64,000 bases of DNA, taken from Luteimonas sp. RC10 (GTDB lineage: Bacteria > Pseudomonadota > Gammaproteobacteria > Xanthomonadales > Xanthomonadaceae). The stretch is from NCBI RefSeq assembly GCF_014192745.1, contig NZ_JACHYJ010000008.1, positions 62,001 through 126,000 of the forward strand. The letters are read 5' to 3'. Position numbers and translations under genes: made by a program. Each line of letters begins with the position of its first letter. Position 1 is the first letter of the stretch. Shown in pieces: positions 27,929 through 36,321 of the stretch. A model generated the notes under the pieces. The model made no database searches and had not been told where the DNA came from. It worked only from the letters and a program-made list of their open reading frames with translations.

Positions 27929-29533
27929 ATGCCCGACGTCGCCACCGAAGCCGCCCGCCGCCGTACCTTCGCGATCATCTCGCACCCGGACGCCGGCAAG
28001 ACCACCCTCACCGAGAAGCTGCTGCTGTTCGGCGGCGCGATCCAGATGGCCGGATCGGTCAAGGGCCGCAAGGCCGCTCGCCACGCGACGTCCGACTGGA
28101 TGGCGCTGGAGAAGGAGCGCGGCATCTCGGTCACCAGTTCGGTGATGCAGTTCCCTTACGAGGGTCGCATCGTCAATCTGCTCGACACGCCCGGCCACGC
28201 CGACTTCGGCGAGGACACCTATCGCGTGCTGACCGCAGTCGACTCGGCGCTGATGGTCATCGACGTCGCCAAGGGCGTCGAGGAGCGCACGATCAAGCTG
28301 ATGGAGGTGTGCCGCATGCGCGACACGCCGATCATGACCTTCGTCAACAAGCTCGACCGCGAGGGCAAGGACCCGGTCGACCTGCTCGACGAAGTCGAGC
28401 GCGTGCTCGGCATCCAGTGCGCACCGGTGACCTGGCCGATCGGTATGGGCCAGCGCCTGAAGGGCGTCGTGCACCTGCTCACCGGCGAAGTGCATCTCTA
28501 CGAGCAAGGCCGTAACTTCACCCGCCAGGACTCGACGATTTTCCCCTCGCTGGACGCGCCCGGCCTGGCCGAGCGGATCGGCCCGGCGATGCTGGCCGAC
28601 CTGCGCGACGAGCTGGAGCTGGTGCAGGGCGCCAGCCATCCGTTCGACCTCGAGGCCTACCGCGCCGGCCGGCAGACGCCGGTGTTCTTCGGCTCGGGCG
28701 TCAACAACTTCGGCGTCCAGCCGCTGCTCGATTTCTTCGTCGAACACGCACCGCCGCCGCAACCGCGCGCCACCACCACGCGCACCGTGGCGCCGCAGGA
28801 GGACAAGCTGACCGGCTTCGTGTTCAAGATCCAGGCCAACATGGATCCGCAGCATCGCGACCGGGTCGCGTTCATGCGCGTGTGCTCGGGTCGGTTCGCC
28901 GCGGGCATGAAGGCCTTCCACCCGCGGAGCGGCAAGGAGCTCAAGCTCGCCAACGCGCTGACCTTCATGGCCAGCGACCGCGAGATCGCGGCCGAGGCCT
29001 ATCCGGGCGATGTGATCGGCATCCACAACCACGGCACGATCTCGATCGGCGACACCTTCACCGAAGGCGAGCCCATCGCCTTCACCGGCATTCCCAACTT
29101 CGCGCCCGAGCTGTTCCGCCGCGCGCGCCTGCGCGACCCGCTCAAGCTCAAGCAGTTGCAGAAGGGCCTGGCGCAGCTCAGCGAGGAAGGCGCGACCCAG
29201 TTCTTCAAGCCGCTGATGAGCAACGACCTGATCCTGGGCGCGGTCGGCGTGCTGCAGTTCGACGTGGTCGCCTACCGGCTCAAGGACGAATACGGCGTGG
29301 ACGCGATCTTCGAACCGGTGCAGGTCTCGACCGCGCGCTGGATCCGCTGCGCGGACGCCAAGAAGCTCGAGGACTTCCGCGACAAGCACGCCGGCAATCT
29401 CGCGATCGACGCGGCCGATCAGTTGGTCTACCTCGCGCCGACCCGGGTGAACCTGCAGCTGGCCGAAGAGCGCGCGCCGGGCGTCGAGTTCCTGGCCACG
29501 CGCGAGCATGCGCACGCGATGCCGGCCGCCTGA
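27929..29533 (+). CDS. prfC: Peptide chain release factor 3
   Basis: Translational GTPase that removes RF1 and RF2 from the ribosome after termination. The product is 534 residues, standard for RF3. The G1 motif HPDAGKTT is near residue 20, the switch I region [15 protein letters not shown] and G3 DTPGHADF follow, then G4 NKLD. RF3-specific blocks include [16 protein letters not shown] and [20 protein letters not shown]. The ATG at 27929 precedes the conserved [18 protein letters not shown] by a few residues. A 10-bp hairpin follows the stop. Confidence 0.96.
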   Translation: MPDVATEAARRRTFAIISHPDAGKTTLTEKLLLFGGAIQMAGSVKGRKAARHATSDWMALEKERGISVTSSVMQFPYEGRIVNLLDTPGHADFGEDTYRVLTAVDSALMVIDVAKGVEERTIKLMEVCRMRDTPIMTFVNKLDREGKDPVDLLDEVERVLGIQCAPVTWPIGMGQRLKGVVHLLTGEVHLYEQGRNFTRQDSTIFPSLDAPGLAERIGPAMLADLRDELELVQGASHPFDLEAYRAGRQTPVFFGSGVNNFGVQPLLDFFVEHAPPPQPRATTTRTVAPQEDKLTGFVFKIQANMDPQHRDRVAFMRVCSGRFAAGMKAFHPRSGKELKLANALTFMASDREIAAEAYPGDVIGIHNHGTISIGDTFTEGEPIAFTGIPNFAPELFRRARLRDPLKLKQLQKGLAQLSEEGATQFFKPLMSNDLILGAVGVLQFDVVAYRLKDEYGVDAIFEPVQVSTARWIRCADAKKLEDFRDKHAGNLAIDAADQLVYLAPTRVNLQLAEERAPGVEFLATREHAHAMPAA

Positions 29534-29546
29534 CCGCCGGCTCGAC

Positions 29547-29572
29547 CGGCGCGGTCTGACAGGACCGCGCCG
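29547..29572 (+). terminator. Hairpin after prfC
   Basis: CGGCGCGGTC and GACCGCGCCG make a 10-bp perfect stem around a TGACAG loop, 14 bases after the prfC stop. No T tract follows; the next gene's -10 box starts 8 bases later. Confidence 0.5.
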
Positions 29573-29579
29573 CGGGGGT

Positions 29580-29585
29580 CATAAT
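29580..29585 (+). promoter_or_regulatory. -10 box of the hemolysin III-like gene
   Basis: CATAAT lies 33 bases before the ATG at 29619; moderate match, no clear -35. Confidence 0.4.
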
Positions 29586-29618
29586 CCGACCAGTCCCTCC
29601 CCCGTCGGACGCACCAAC

Positions 29619-30272
29619 ATGCCCTCCCCTGCCCCGTCCCTGCGCGAGAAGCGCGAGGAATTCGCGAGTGCGCTGACCCACGGCCTCGGTGCGACTGCCG
29701 CGCTCGCCGCCGGCGCGGTGTTGATCACGCTCGCCGCGCTGTTCGGCAACGGTTGGCAACTCGGCGCCTCGATCGTCTTCGGCATCACGCTGCTGCTGCT
29801 CTACCTGGCCTCCACGCTCTATCACGCCGTCCATCACCCGGTCCTCAAGGGCCGGCTGAAAGTGTTCGACCACTGCGCGATCTACCTGTTGATCGCCGGT
29901 ACCTACACGCCATTCACGCTGATCGGGCTGCGCGGCACATTGGGCTGGTGGTTGTTCGGCACCATCTGGACCCTGGCACTGGCCGGTGTGGTCTTCAAGC
30001 TGTTCTACACCGGGCGCTTCCGTGGCCTGTCGACCGCGATCTACGTGGCGATGGGCTGGCTGGTGGTGATCGCGATCGGCCCGGTCGCCGCCGCGCTCGA
30101 CACCTGGACCTTGAGCTGGATCATCGCCGGCGGCGTGTTCTACACCCTGGGCACGTTCTTCTACATGCGCGAGTCGATCCCCTACGCGCATGCGATCTGG
30201 CACCTGTTCTGCATCGCCGGCAGCGTCTGTCACTACGTCGCAGTGCTGGCGCAGGTCGTACCGGCACGCTGA
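29619..30272 (+). CDS. Hemolysin III / YqfA family membrane protein
   Basis: Inner-membrane protein of 217 residues with seven hydrophobic segments, in the PAQR-related hemolysin III family. Conserved His/Asp positions expected to bind metal are present: EFASALTHGLGA near the start, TLYHAVHHP, FDHCAIYLLIAGTYTPF, and IWHLFCIAGSVCHY at the end. E. coli YqfA belongs here and has been linked to membrane-fluidity control; the hemolysin name is historical. The ATG at 29619 was chosen because the family N-terminus (REKREEFASALTHG) begins a few residues after it. Confidence 0.9.
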   Translation: MPSPAPSLREKREEFASALTHGLGATAALAAGAVLITLAALFGNGWQLGASIVFGITLLLLYLASTLYHAVHHPVLKGRLKVFDHCAIYLLIAGTYTPFTLIGLRGTLGWWLFGTIWTLALAGVVFKLFYTGRFRGLSTAIYVAMGWLVVIAIGPVAAALDTWTLSWIIAGGVFYTLGTFFYMRESIPYAHAIWHLFCIAGSVCHYVAVLAQVVPAR

Positions 30273-30377
30273 CGCGTCCACGGCCTCTGCGCGCGGCGAC
30301 TGAACACGCCACAACGGATTCACCCAGGCTTGATCGAGCCGGCGGGATGGTGCCTCGCAAACAGGACGCGAGCCGCG

Positions 30378-32357
30378 ATGACCGATCCCACGCCCACTGC
30401 CGTACCGCAGCAGCGCTCGACCACTACGCGGATGCGTAGCGCGTTTTCCGGCCATCCTGGGCGCATCGTGCTGGTGGTGATCGCGGTCCTGCTGTTGCTG
30501 GTGATCATCTTCTGGGACTGGAACTGGTTCAAACGCCCGGTCGAGCGCATCGTCCACGCGCAGACAGGTCGGGTACTGCAGATCGGCGGCGACCTCGATG
30601 TCGACCTGGGCCGGGTGACCACCGTGCGTGCGGACCGCCTGCGCTTCGCCAACGCCGACTGGGCTCAGGACAGAACGATGGCGGCGGCGGACCGGCTGGA
30701 GCTCCAGGTCGAAGTCTTCCCGCTGCTGCGCGGCCGTATCCGCTTGCCCGAGATCCGCCTGGCACGCCCGGTGCTGCTGCTGGAAACCAATCCGGACGGC
30801 AACGGCGGCAACTGGACGTTCGACATGGGCGATGGCGACGGCGAGCCGATGCAGATCCGCCGTCTCTGGGTCGACGACGGCCGCCTGCGCTTCGTGGATG
30901 CATCGAGCAAGACTCGCGTCGACGTCCGCCTGGCCAGCCGGTCATCGCGCGCAGGGGCCGACGCCGCGCCTGCGATCGCGATCGAAGGCGACGGCCAGTG
31001 GAGCGGCAACCGCTTCACGCTCGAGGGCGTGGCCGAGTCACCGCTGGCGTTGCAGGACGAGGACAAGCCCTATCACCTCGATCTGCGCGCGTCGGCCGGC
31101 ACCACCCACGCACACGCGCGCGGCAGCCTCACTGCGCCGTTCGAACTGCGCGACTTCGATCTGCAATTCGCGCTGTCGGGACGCAACCTCGAACATCTGT
31201 ATCCGCTGGTCGGGGTTGCGCTGCCCGACACCCCGCCCTATGCCCTCGACGGGCGTCTGACCCGCGACGGCCAGACCTGGCACTACGACGGTTTCACCGG
31301 CAAGGTCGGCCAGAGCGATCTCGCTGGCTCGGCCGCCTTCACCGTCGGCGGTGAGCGCCCGTTCCTGCAGGCCGACCTGGTGTCCAGACGCCTGGATTTC
31401 GACGACCTGGCCGGTTTCATCGGCGGCACCCCCGACGCCGAAGGCGATGCCCCGTTGGATCCCGAACTCGTCCGACGCGAACAGGCCCTGGCCGCCCGCG
31501 GCAAGGTGATTCCCGATACGCCCTATGAGCTGGGCAAGTTGCGCTCGATGGATGCCGACGTGCGCCTGCGTGCGCAACGCATCAATGCGCCGAAGCTGCC
31601 GATCGACGACATGGACGCCCACCTCAAGCTCGAGGCAGGCCTGCTCCGGCTCGATCCACTGAACTTCGGCGTCGCCGGCGGCAATATCCGTTCGACCGTG
31701 CGTATGGATGCGCGCAAGGACGTCATCGACACTCGGCTCCAGGCCAGCGTCCGCCGGGTCGACCTGGGCGGCCTGTTCCCCGATACCGCCCTCGCCAACC
31801 AGGCGGTGGGCAAGATCGGCGGCGATTTCAACCTCGCCGGCACCGGCAACTCGGTGGCCGCAATGCTGGGCAGCGCCAACGGCGATATCGCGGTCGGCAT
31901 GGGTGCGGGCCGGGTCAGCAACATGCTCGTCGAACTGGCCGGGATCGACATCTACGAGACCCTCAAGTACCTGATCGGCAAGGACAAGCAGATTCCGGTG
32001 CGTTGCGCATTCGCCGACTTCGGCGTGCGGAAGGGCGTCATGCACAGTCGCGCGCTCGCATTCGACACCACCGACACTCTGATCGTGGGCGACGGTCGCA
32101 TCGATCTCGGTCAGGAGACGCTGGATCTGGAGCTGCGCCCGCGTCCCAAAGACCGCAGCATCCTCGCGCTGCGCTCGCCGCTGGTCATCGGTGGCACCTT
32201 TGCCGATCCCAGCTTCCGCCCCGACATGGCCCGCCTGGGCCTGCGCGGCGCGGTCGCACTCGCACTCGGTTCGATCGCCCCGCCCGCCGCGCTGCTGGCG
32301 ACCCTGGAACTGGGCGGCGGCGAGGACAGCAGCTGCGGCGGTGCCTACGCCAAGTGA
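30378..32357 (+). CDS. AsmA family protein
   Basis: An inner-membrane-anchored periplasmic protein of 659 residues. One transmembrane helix at about 29-46 (IVLVVIAVLLLLVIIFW) precedes the AsmA-type repeating beta-groove architecture. The N-terminal block RPVERIVHAQTGR is family-typical and the C-terminal AsmA_2-like region includes NLAGTGNSVAAMLGSANGDI and the DLELRPRPKD strand. AsmA-like proteins are now viewed as bridge-type lipid transporters between the membranes. The ATG at 30378 was preferred over ATG 30330 because the extra residues lack similarity. It is convergent with the glycosyltransferase gene (3 bases between stops). Confidence 0.87.
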   Translation: MTDPTPTAVPQQRSTTTRMRSAFSGHPGRIVLVVIAVLLLLVIIFWDWNWFKRPVERIVHAQTGRVLQIGGDLDVDLGRVTTVRADRLRFANADWAQDRTMAAADRLELQVEVFPLLRGRIRLPEIRLARPVLLLETNPDGNGGNWTFDMGDGDGEPMQIRRLWVDDGRLRFVDASSKTRVDVRLASRSSRAGADAAPAIAIEGDGQWSGNRFTLEGVAESPLALQDEDKPYHLDLRASAGTTHAHARGSLTAPFELRDFDLQFALSGRNLEHLYPLVGVALPDTPPYALDGRLTRDGQTWHYDGFTGKVGQSDLAGSAAFTVGGERPFLQADLVSRRLDFDDLAGFIGGTPDAEGDAPLDPELVRREQALAARGKVIPDTPYELGKLRSMDADVRLRAQRINAPKLPIDDMDAHLKLEAGLLRLDPLNFGVAGGNIRSTVRMDARKDVIDTRLQASVRRVDLGGLFPDTALANQAVGKIGGDFNLAGTGNSVAAMLGSANGDIAVGMGAGRVSNMLVELAGIDIYETLKYLIGKDKQIPVRCAFADFGVRKGVMHSRALAFDTTDTLIVGDGRIDLGQETLDLELRPRPKDRSILALRSPLVIGGTFADPSFRPDMARLGLRGAVALALGSIAPPAALLATLELGGGEDSSCGGAYAK

Positions 32358-32360
32358 GCC

Positions 32361-33365
32361 TCAGCTGCTGCGGCGCAGATCGGCCGGAGGGTCGACGGCA
32401 GGCCTGGCAGCGCCCGCCGGATGCCAATCGCGCACGAAGTAGAGCGGCCGCTGTTTGGACTCTTCGTACAGCCGGCCCAGGTACTCGCCGATCACGCCCA
32501 GCGCCACCAGTTGCACACCGCCCAGGAACAGGATCACCGCCATCATCGTCGGCCAGCCGGCCACGCGATCGCCGAACAGCATCGCCTTGGCGATGACCCA
32601 CAATGCGAAGGCGAACGCACCGAACGCAGTGAACACGCCGACGTAGGTCGCCAGCCGCAACGGCGCGGTCGAGAAACTGGTCACGCCTTCGAGCGCGAAA
32701 TTCCACAGTCGCCAGAAGCCGAATTTCGTGCGCCCCGCCAGGCGCGCATGCCGCTCGTAGGGCAGCGCGACGCGGTTGAACCCGATCCAGCCGAACAGGC
32801 CCTTCATGAACCGGTGCCGCTCGCGCAACTGGCGCAGCGCGGCCAGTGCGCGCGGCGACAGCAGCCGGTAGTCGCCGGTATCGGCCGGCACCGGCGTCTT
32901 GGCCAGCCGCTGCATGACCCGATAGAACACATGCGCGGTGAGCTTCTTGATCCATCGCTCGCCCTCGCGGCTGAGCCGGGTGCCGTGGACGTCGTCGTAG
33001 CCCTGACGCCAGAGCGCGACAAAGCGCGGGATCAACTCCGGCGGATCCTGGCCATCGGCATCGAGGATCATCGCCGCCCCCTCGGTCACCAGATCCAGGC
33101 CGGCGGTCAGCGCGATCTCCTTGCCGAAGTTGCGCGACAGCCGCAGCAGCGACACCCGCCGATCCGATACCGCCAGCGCCTGCAGCACCTCCCAGGTCCC
33201 GTCGGTGCTGCCGTCGTCGACATACAGCACGCCTGCATCGATCCCGTCGTCGGCGAGCGTCTCCATGACCGCCGCGATCCTGGGGTGTAGCAGCGGTAAC
33301 GACCGCGCCTCGTCGAAGGCAGCAATGACGATCGTCAGGCGCTCGGCCGGCGCGCCGGCGCTCAT
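32361..33365 (-). CDS. GT2 glycosyltransferase (GtrB / dolichol-phosphate mannosyltransferase-like)
   Basis: Membrane-bound family 2 glycosyltransferase of 334 residues, expected to move a sugar from a nucleotide donor to undecaprenyl phosphate. The GT-A domain contains [11 protein letters not shown], the catalytic metal motif [10 protein letters not shown], and [13 protein letters not shown]. The acceptor region [12 protein letters not shown] is also conserved, and two C-terminal transmembrane helices (about 232-255 and 266-292) anchor it. ATG 33365 overlaps the mtgA stop by 4 bases, so the two form an operon. The sugar transferred cannot be told. Confidence 0.9.
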   Translation of the reverse strand: MSAGAPAERLTIVIAAFDEARSLPLLHPRIAAVMETLADDGIDAGVLYVDDGSTDGTWEVLQALAVSDRRVSLLRLSRNFGKEIALTAGLDLVTEGAAMILDADGQDPPELIPRFVALWRQGYDDVHGTRLSREGERWIKKLTAHVFYRVMQRLAKTPVPADTGDYRLLSPRALAALRQLRERHRFMKGLFGWIGFNRVALPYERHARLAGRTKFGFWRLWNFALEGVTSFSTAPLRLATYVGVFTAFGAFAFALWVIAKAMLFGDRVAGWPTMMAVILFLGGVQLVALGVIGEYLGRLYEESKQRPLYFVRDWHPAGAARPAVDPPADLRRSS

Positions 33366-34138
33366 CGCAGCGTGTCCAGATAGGCCTCGCCGCCGATCTG
33401 GCGGGCATTGCGTTCGATCCACTGCGCCCGGCGCTGGACATAGGGCCCGGGATGGGCGGCGTTGTAGCGCCGCGGGCTCGGCAGCACCGCCGCCAAGCGG
33501 GCGCTCTGCGCGCGCGACAGCTGCGCCGCGTCCTTGCCGAAATGCGCACGTGCAGCAGCCTGGGCGCCATAGATCCCGTCACCGAACTCGGCAACGTTCA
33601 GATATACCTCCAGGATCCGGGTCTTGGGCCAGAGCAGTTCGATCAGCACCGTGTACCAGGCCTCCAAGCCCTTGCGCACCCAGCTGCGCCCGCTCCACAG
33701 GAACAGATTCTTCGCCGTCTGCTGGCTGATCGTGCTTGCGCCCCGGGTCGAGCGGCCACGGGCGTTGTGCGCGCGGGCGCGCTCGATCGCCTCGAGATCG
33801 AAGCCACGATGCCGCGCGAAGTTCTGGTCCTCGGCAGCGATCACCGAGACCGCGAGCGACGGCGCGATCCGGTCCAGATCGCGCCATTGGTGATAGAGCA
33901 CGAAATCGTCCTCGCCGCCGGTCCAGGCCTCGATCTGACGGAGTGCCATGACCGTCGAGAACGGCGGATCGACCACACGCAGCACCAGGACCTGCAGCAC
34001 GGTGAACCCGATCGCCAGCACCGGCAGCCACAGCAACCGGCGCAGCCATCGGCGCCGACGCGGCGGCCTGCCACGATGTCCAGCGCCTGCTTGCGCCGCG
34101 CCGCCCTCGCCCCCATCTTCTCGAACCGACTGCATCAT
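33362..34138 (-). CDS. mtgA: Monofunctional peptidoglycan glycosyltransferase MtgA
   Basis: Polymerises lipid II into glycan strands at the inner membrane (GT51 family). The product is 258 residues with a basic N-terminus, a single membrane helix at about 38-58, and a GT51 domain with the catalytic Glu in [16 protein letters not shown], the [13 protein letters not shown] block, and the second Glu region [13 protein letters not shown]. The start ATG 34138 follows a TACAGT box by 7 bases; a second ATG is the next codon. It is upstream of and coupled to the GT2 gene, and divergent from hslO. Confidence 0.94.
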   Translation of the reverse strand: MMQSVREDGGEGGAAQAGAGHRGRPPRRRRWLRRLLWLPVLAIGFTVLQVLVLRVVDPPFSTVMALRQIEAWTGGEDDFVLYHQWRDLDRIAPSLAVSVIAAEDQNFARHRGFDLEAIERARAHNARGRSTRGASTISQQTAKNLFLWSGRSWVRKGLEAWYTVLIELLWPKTRILEVYLNVAEFGDGIYGAQAAARAHFGKDAAQLSRAQSARLAAVLPSPRRYNAAHPGPYVQRRAQWIERNARQIGGEAYLDTLR

Positions 34139-34145
34139 GGCGGCC

Positions 34146-34151
34146 ACTGTA
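34146..34151 (-). promoter_or_regulatory. -10 box of mtgA
   Basis: On the minus strand TACAGT ends 7 bases before the mtgA ATG at 34138, predicting a leaderless mRNA. Confidence 0.5.
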
Positions 34152-34198
34152 TCGGGCACGCCCGATGCCGCCAATCGCCGCTGCTTCCCGACGACCTC

Positions 34199-35104
34199 AT
34201 GACCGAAACCTCCGCTCCCGACAGCGACCGGCTGTCCCGCTTCCTGCTCCAGCGCGCCGGCGTGCGCGGCGTCCGAGTGCACCTGACCGAAACCTGGCGC
34301 CGGGTCCTGGCGAACGCACGCTACCCCGCCTCGGTCGAGGTCCTGCTGGGCGAGGCCTGCGCCGCCGCCGCACTCTTCACCGGCCATGCCAAGGTCGACG
34401 GCCGGCTGTCGGTGCAGCTGCGCGCATCCGGGCCGCTGCGGGCGCTGTTTGCCGAGTGCACCGCAGCCGGCACCATCCGTGGCATCGCGCGGATCGCGGA
34501 GACGGGCGCGGAGACCATCTCACGCGACCTGCGCACCCTGGGCGATGACGCGATTCTGGCGCTGACGATCGAGAACCCCGCACAGGGCCGCGACCCGATG
34601 CGGTACCAGGGCCTGGTCGGCCTGCAGTCCGAATCGCTGTCGGGCGCGTTCGAGGACTACTTCCGCCAGTCCGAACAGTTGCCGACCCGTGTGCTGCTCG
34701 CGGTCGAGGGCGACCACGCCGCCGGGTTGATGCTGCAGAAGCTGCCGGGCGACGAAGGCGACGAAGACGGCTGGAACCGGGCGAGCATCCTGTTTGACAC
34801 GCTCTCGACCAGCGAATTGCTTCGATGGCCCGTGGAGACGCTGCTGACCCGGTTGTTTCCCGACGACGATCCACAGCTGCTCGGCGAACGTCCGTTGGCC
34901 TTCGCCTGTTCGTGCTCACGCGAGCGCGTGGAGGCGATGCTGGTCTCGCTGGGCGAAACGGAGGCCCGCGCGGCCGCCGTCGACGGCGAGGCCTCGATCA
35001 CCTGTGAATTCTGCGGTCGTGTCTACCGGTTCTCCGCGGACGAGATTGAGCGCTTGCTCGCGGCGCCAGTGGCCAGCGGCGAGGCGTCGGACCGGTTGCA
35101 GTAG
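34199..35104 (+). CDS. hslO: Redox-regulated chaperone Hsp33
   Basis: Holdase chaperone activated by oxidative unfolding in the cytoplasm. The product is 301 residues. The Hsp33 core includes [12 protein letters not shown] and the [12 protein letters not shown] block with an [14 protein letters not shown] lead-in. The C-terminal redox switch has all four zinc-binding cysteines: the CSCSRERV motif and, 30-odd residues on, CEFCGRVY. The ATG at 34199 gives the normal start; the open frame upstream crosses the mtgA coding region. A hairpin (CCTGCC/GGCAGG at about 35110-35129) without a T tract follows the stop. Confidence 0.95.
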   Translation: MTETSAPDSDRLSRFLLQRAGVRGVRVHLTETWRRVLANARYPASVEVLLGEACAAAALFTGHAKVDGRLSVQLRASGPLRALFAECTAAGTIRGIARIAETGAETISRDLRTLGDDAILALTIENPAQGRDPMRYQGLVGLQSESLSGAFEDYFRQSEQLPTRVLLAVEGDHAAGLMLQKLPGDEGDEDGWNRASILFDTLSTSELLRWPVETLLTRLFPDDDPQLLGERPLAFACSCSRERVEAMLVSLGETEARAAAVDGEASITCEFCGRVYRFSADEIERLLAAPVASGEASDRLQ

Positions 35105-35130
35105 GGGGCCCTGCCAGAGCACCGGCAGGA

Positions 35131-35159
35131 TTGTTAAATAAACATAAACCCTCTAGAGT
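35131..35159 (+). promoter_or_regulatory. Promoter of the outer-membrane protein gene
   Basis: TTGTTA (35131-35136) and TAGAGT (35154-35159) with a 17-base spacer in an AT-rich stretch. This is one of the best two-part promoters in the window; it implies a leader of about 45 bases to the ATG at 35211. Confidence 0.65.
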
Positions 35160-35210
35160 AGGGTCGGTGAATCTGGGGAACTTCCCGGCAACGACCGGGT
35201 CACATCGGCC

Positions 35211-36062
35211 ATGCGACTGTCTTTGACGCCACTGCTGCTCGCCTCGTCCCTCGCGCTCTGCGTGGCGGCGGGTGCGCATGCGCAGGAAAAGCGTAACCAG
35301 ACCGTGCTGCCGGTCCTCGATACGTCCGGCAAAGTCGAAGCCTTCCTCGTTCTGGAACCGGCCACGCCGCACCAGGCGGGCGGACGCTGGCGCATGGGCG
35401 AGAACCGATTCGACGCCGCCTTCGGCCTCGAACCCGGCAGTTCGCTCGCCTTGCTGTGCAGCCCCGGCAGCAGCTTCAACGGTGCCGTCAGCAGCCTGGC
35501 GCGCAATTGCCAGCTCGCCTCGCTCGACGACCCGGCCCCCGGTAACCGTCGGGCCACCGCGACCGCCTCCTTCAGCCGACCCGGCGGCGGTGCCGGCGTG
35601 ACCTTCGGCGAAGGCCGCGACACGCTGCCGGGCTGGCTGACGCCTGCGCGTGGCGGCTCCGCAGGCCGGGTCGACGTCCACGACCTGACCGTGTTCGCCA
35701 GAAAGAACATTGGCGACGACGCGTACGTCTCGCTGGCCGGGACGCTCGCCAAAGCCACCCTGATCCCGTCAGCGACCGCACCGCCCGACCTCAGCGACCA
35801 GTGGACGAGCAGCAGCGTCAGCGTCGGCGGCGGCATCGGGCGCTTCAGCGCCAACATCGTCGGCCAGGTCGTCGACACCCCCGGGCTCCCCAAGTGGGAA
35901 GGCCTGGGTGTGGGCGTGAGCTGGCGCACGCCCTGGAGCGGCCAACTCACCGTCGGCGCCGAGAACGTCGTCACCCGCGGAAAGAACCCGTTCTCTCGCA
36001 TGGCCGACCTGCCCGACGACGACGGCGCCGTGCCGTACATCCGGTACCAGCAGGATCTGTAA
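35211..36062 (+). CDS. Putative outer-membrane beta-barrel protein
   Basis: A 283-residue exported protein that I do not recognise as a named family. A signal peptide (about 1-24, ending AGAHA-Q) is clear. The mature part is rich in alternating hydrophobic strands: VSVGGGIGRFSANIVGQVV, GLGVGVSWRTPWSGQLTVGAENV, and a final PYIRYQQDL. Aromatic residues near the end suggest barrel insertion, although the last residue is Leu rather than Phe. The N-terminal half resembles a small soluble or plug-like domain. It has its own promoter and a strong terminator, so it is monocistronic. Confidence 0.7.
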   Translation: MRLSLTPLLLASSLALCVAAGAHAQEKRNQTVLPVLDTSGKVEAFLVLEPATPHQAGGRWRMGENRFDAAFGLEPGSSLALLCSPGSSFNGAVSSLARNCQLASLDDPAPGNRRATATASFSRPGGGAGVTFGEGRDTLPGWLTPARGGSAGRVDVHDLTVFARKNIGDDAYVSLAGTLAKATLIPSATAPPDLSDQWTSSSVSVGGGIGRFSANIVGQVVDTPGLPKWEGLGVGVSWRTPWSGQLTVGAENVVTRGKNPFSRMADLPDDDGAVPYIRYQQDL

Positions 36063-36063
36063 G

Positions 36064-36089
36064 AAGGGCGCCATCGGCGCCCTTTTTTT
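36064..36089 (+). terminator. Rho-independent terminator
   Basis: AAGGGCGCC and GGCGCCCTT form a 9-bp perfect stem with a 3-base loop, followed by five more T residues, directly after the outer-membrane protein stop codon. Confidence 0.92.
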
Positions 36090-36227
36090 CGTCTTGATCC
36101 CCCGCCCACGACGCACGTCGAAGCTGAACAGACATTCAGCTTGACCGGCCTCGCATGGCCTCTTCAGGCGATTTCACGCCGCGCAAGCATTTCGTTAACG
36201 GACCTTTAATTTTTCTCTCGCCCTCGC

Positions 36228-36233
36228 TAGTAT
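36228..36233 (+). promoter_or_regulatory. Possible -10 box of the TonB-dependent receptor gene
   Basis: TAGTAT in an AT-rich patch, with TTTAAT 17 bases upstream as a poor -35. The predicted 85-base leader contains a TTCCCC-T-GGGGAA dyad just before the ribosome-binding region. Confidence 0.35.
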
Positions 36234-36321
36234 CGGCTGCAACCTTGCTGGATTTGGCGTTTCGCTTGACGCCAGCGGCGGGTTCCCCTGGGGAAATCCC
36301 AAGACTGACTTGGAGAGAGGA

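Noticed and set aside
27389-29515. Long minus-strand frame opposite prfC
   Set aside because: prfC motifs are complete on the plus strand; the antisense frame has no recognisable domain.
35110-35129. Hairpin after hslO as a Rho-independent terminator
   Set aside because: Only a 6-bp stem and no T run; it merges into the next gene's promoter.
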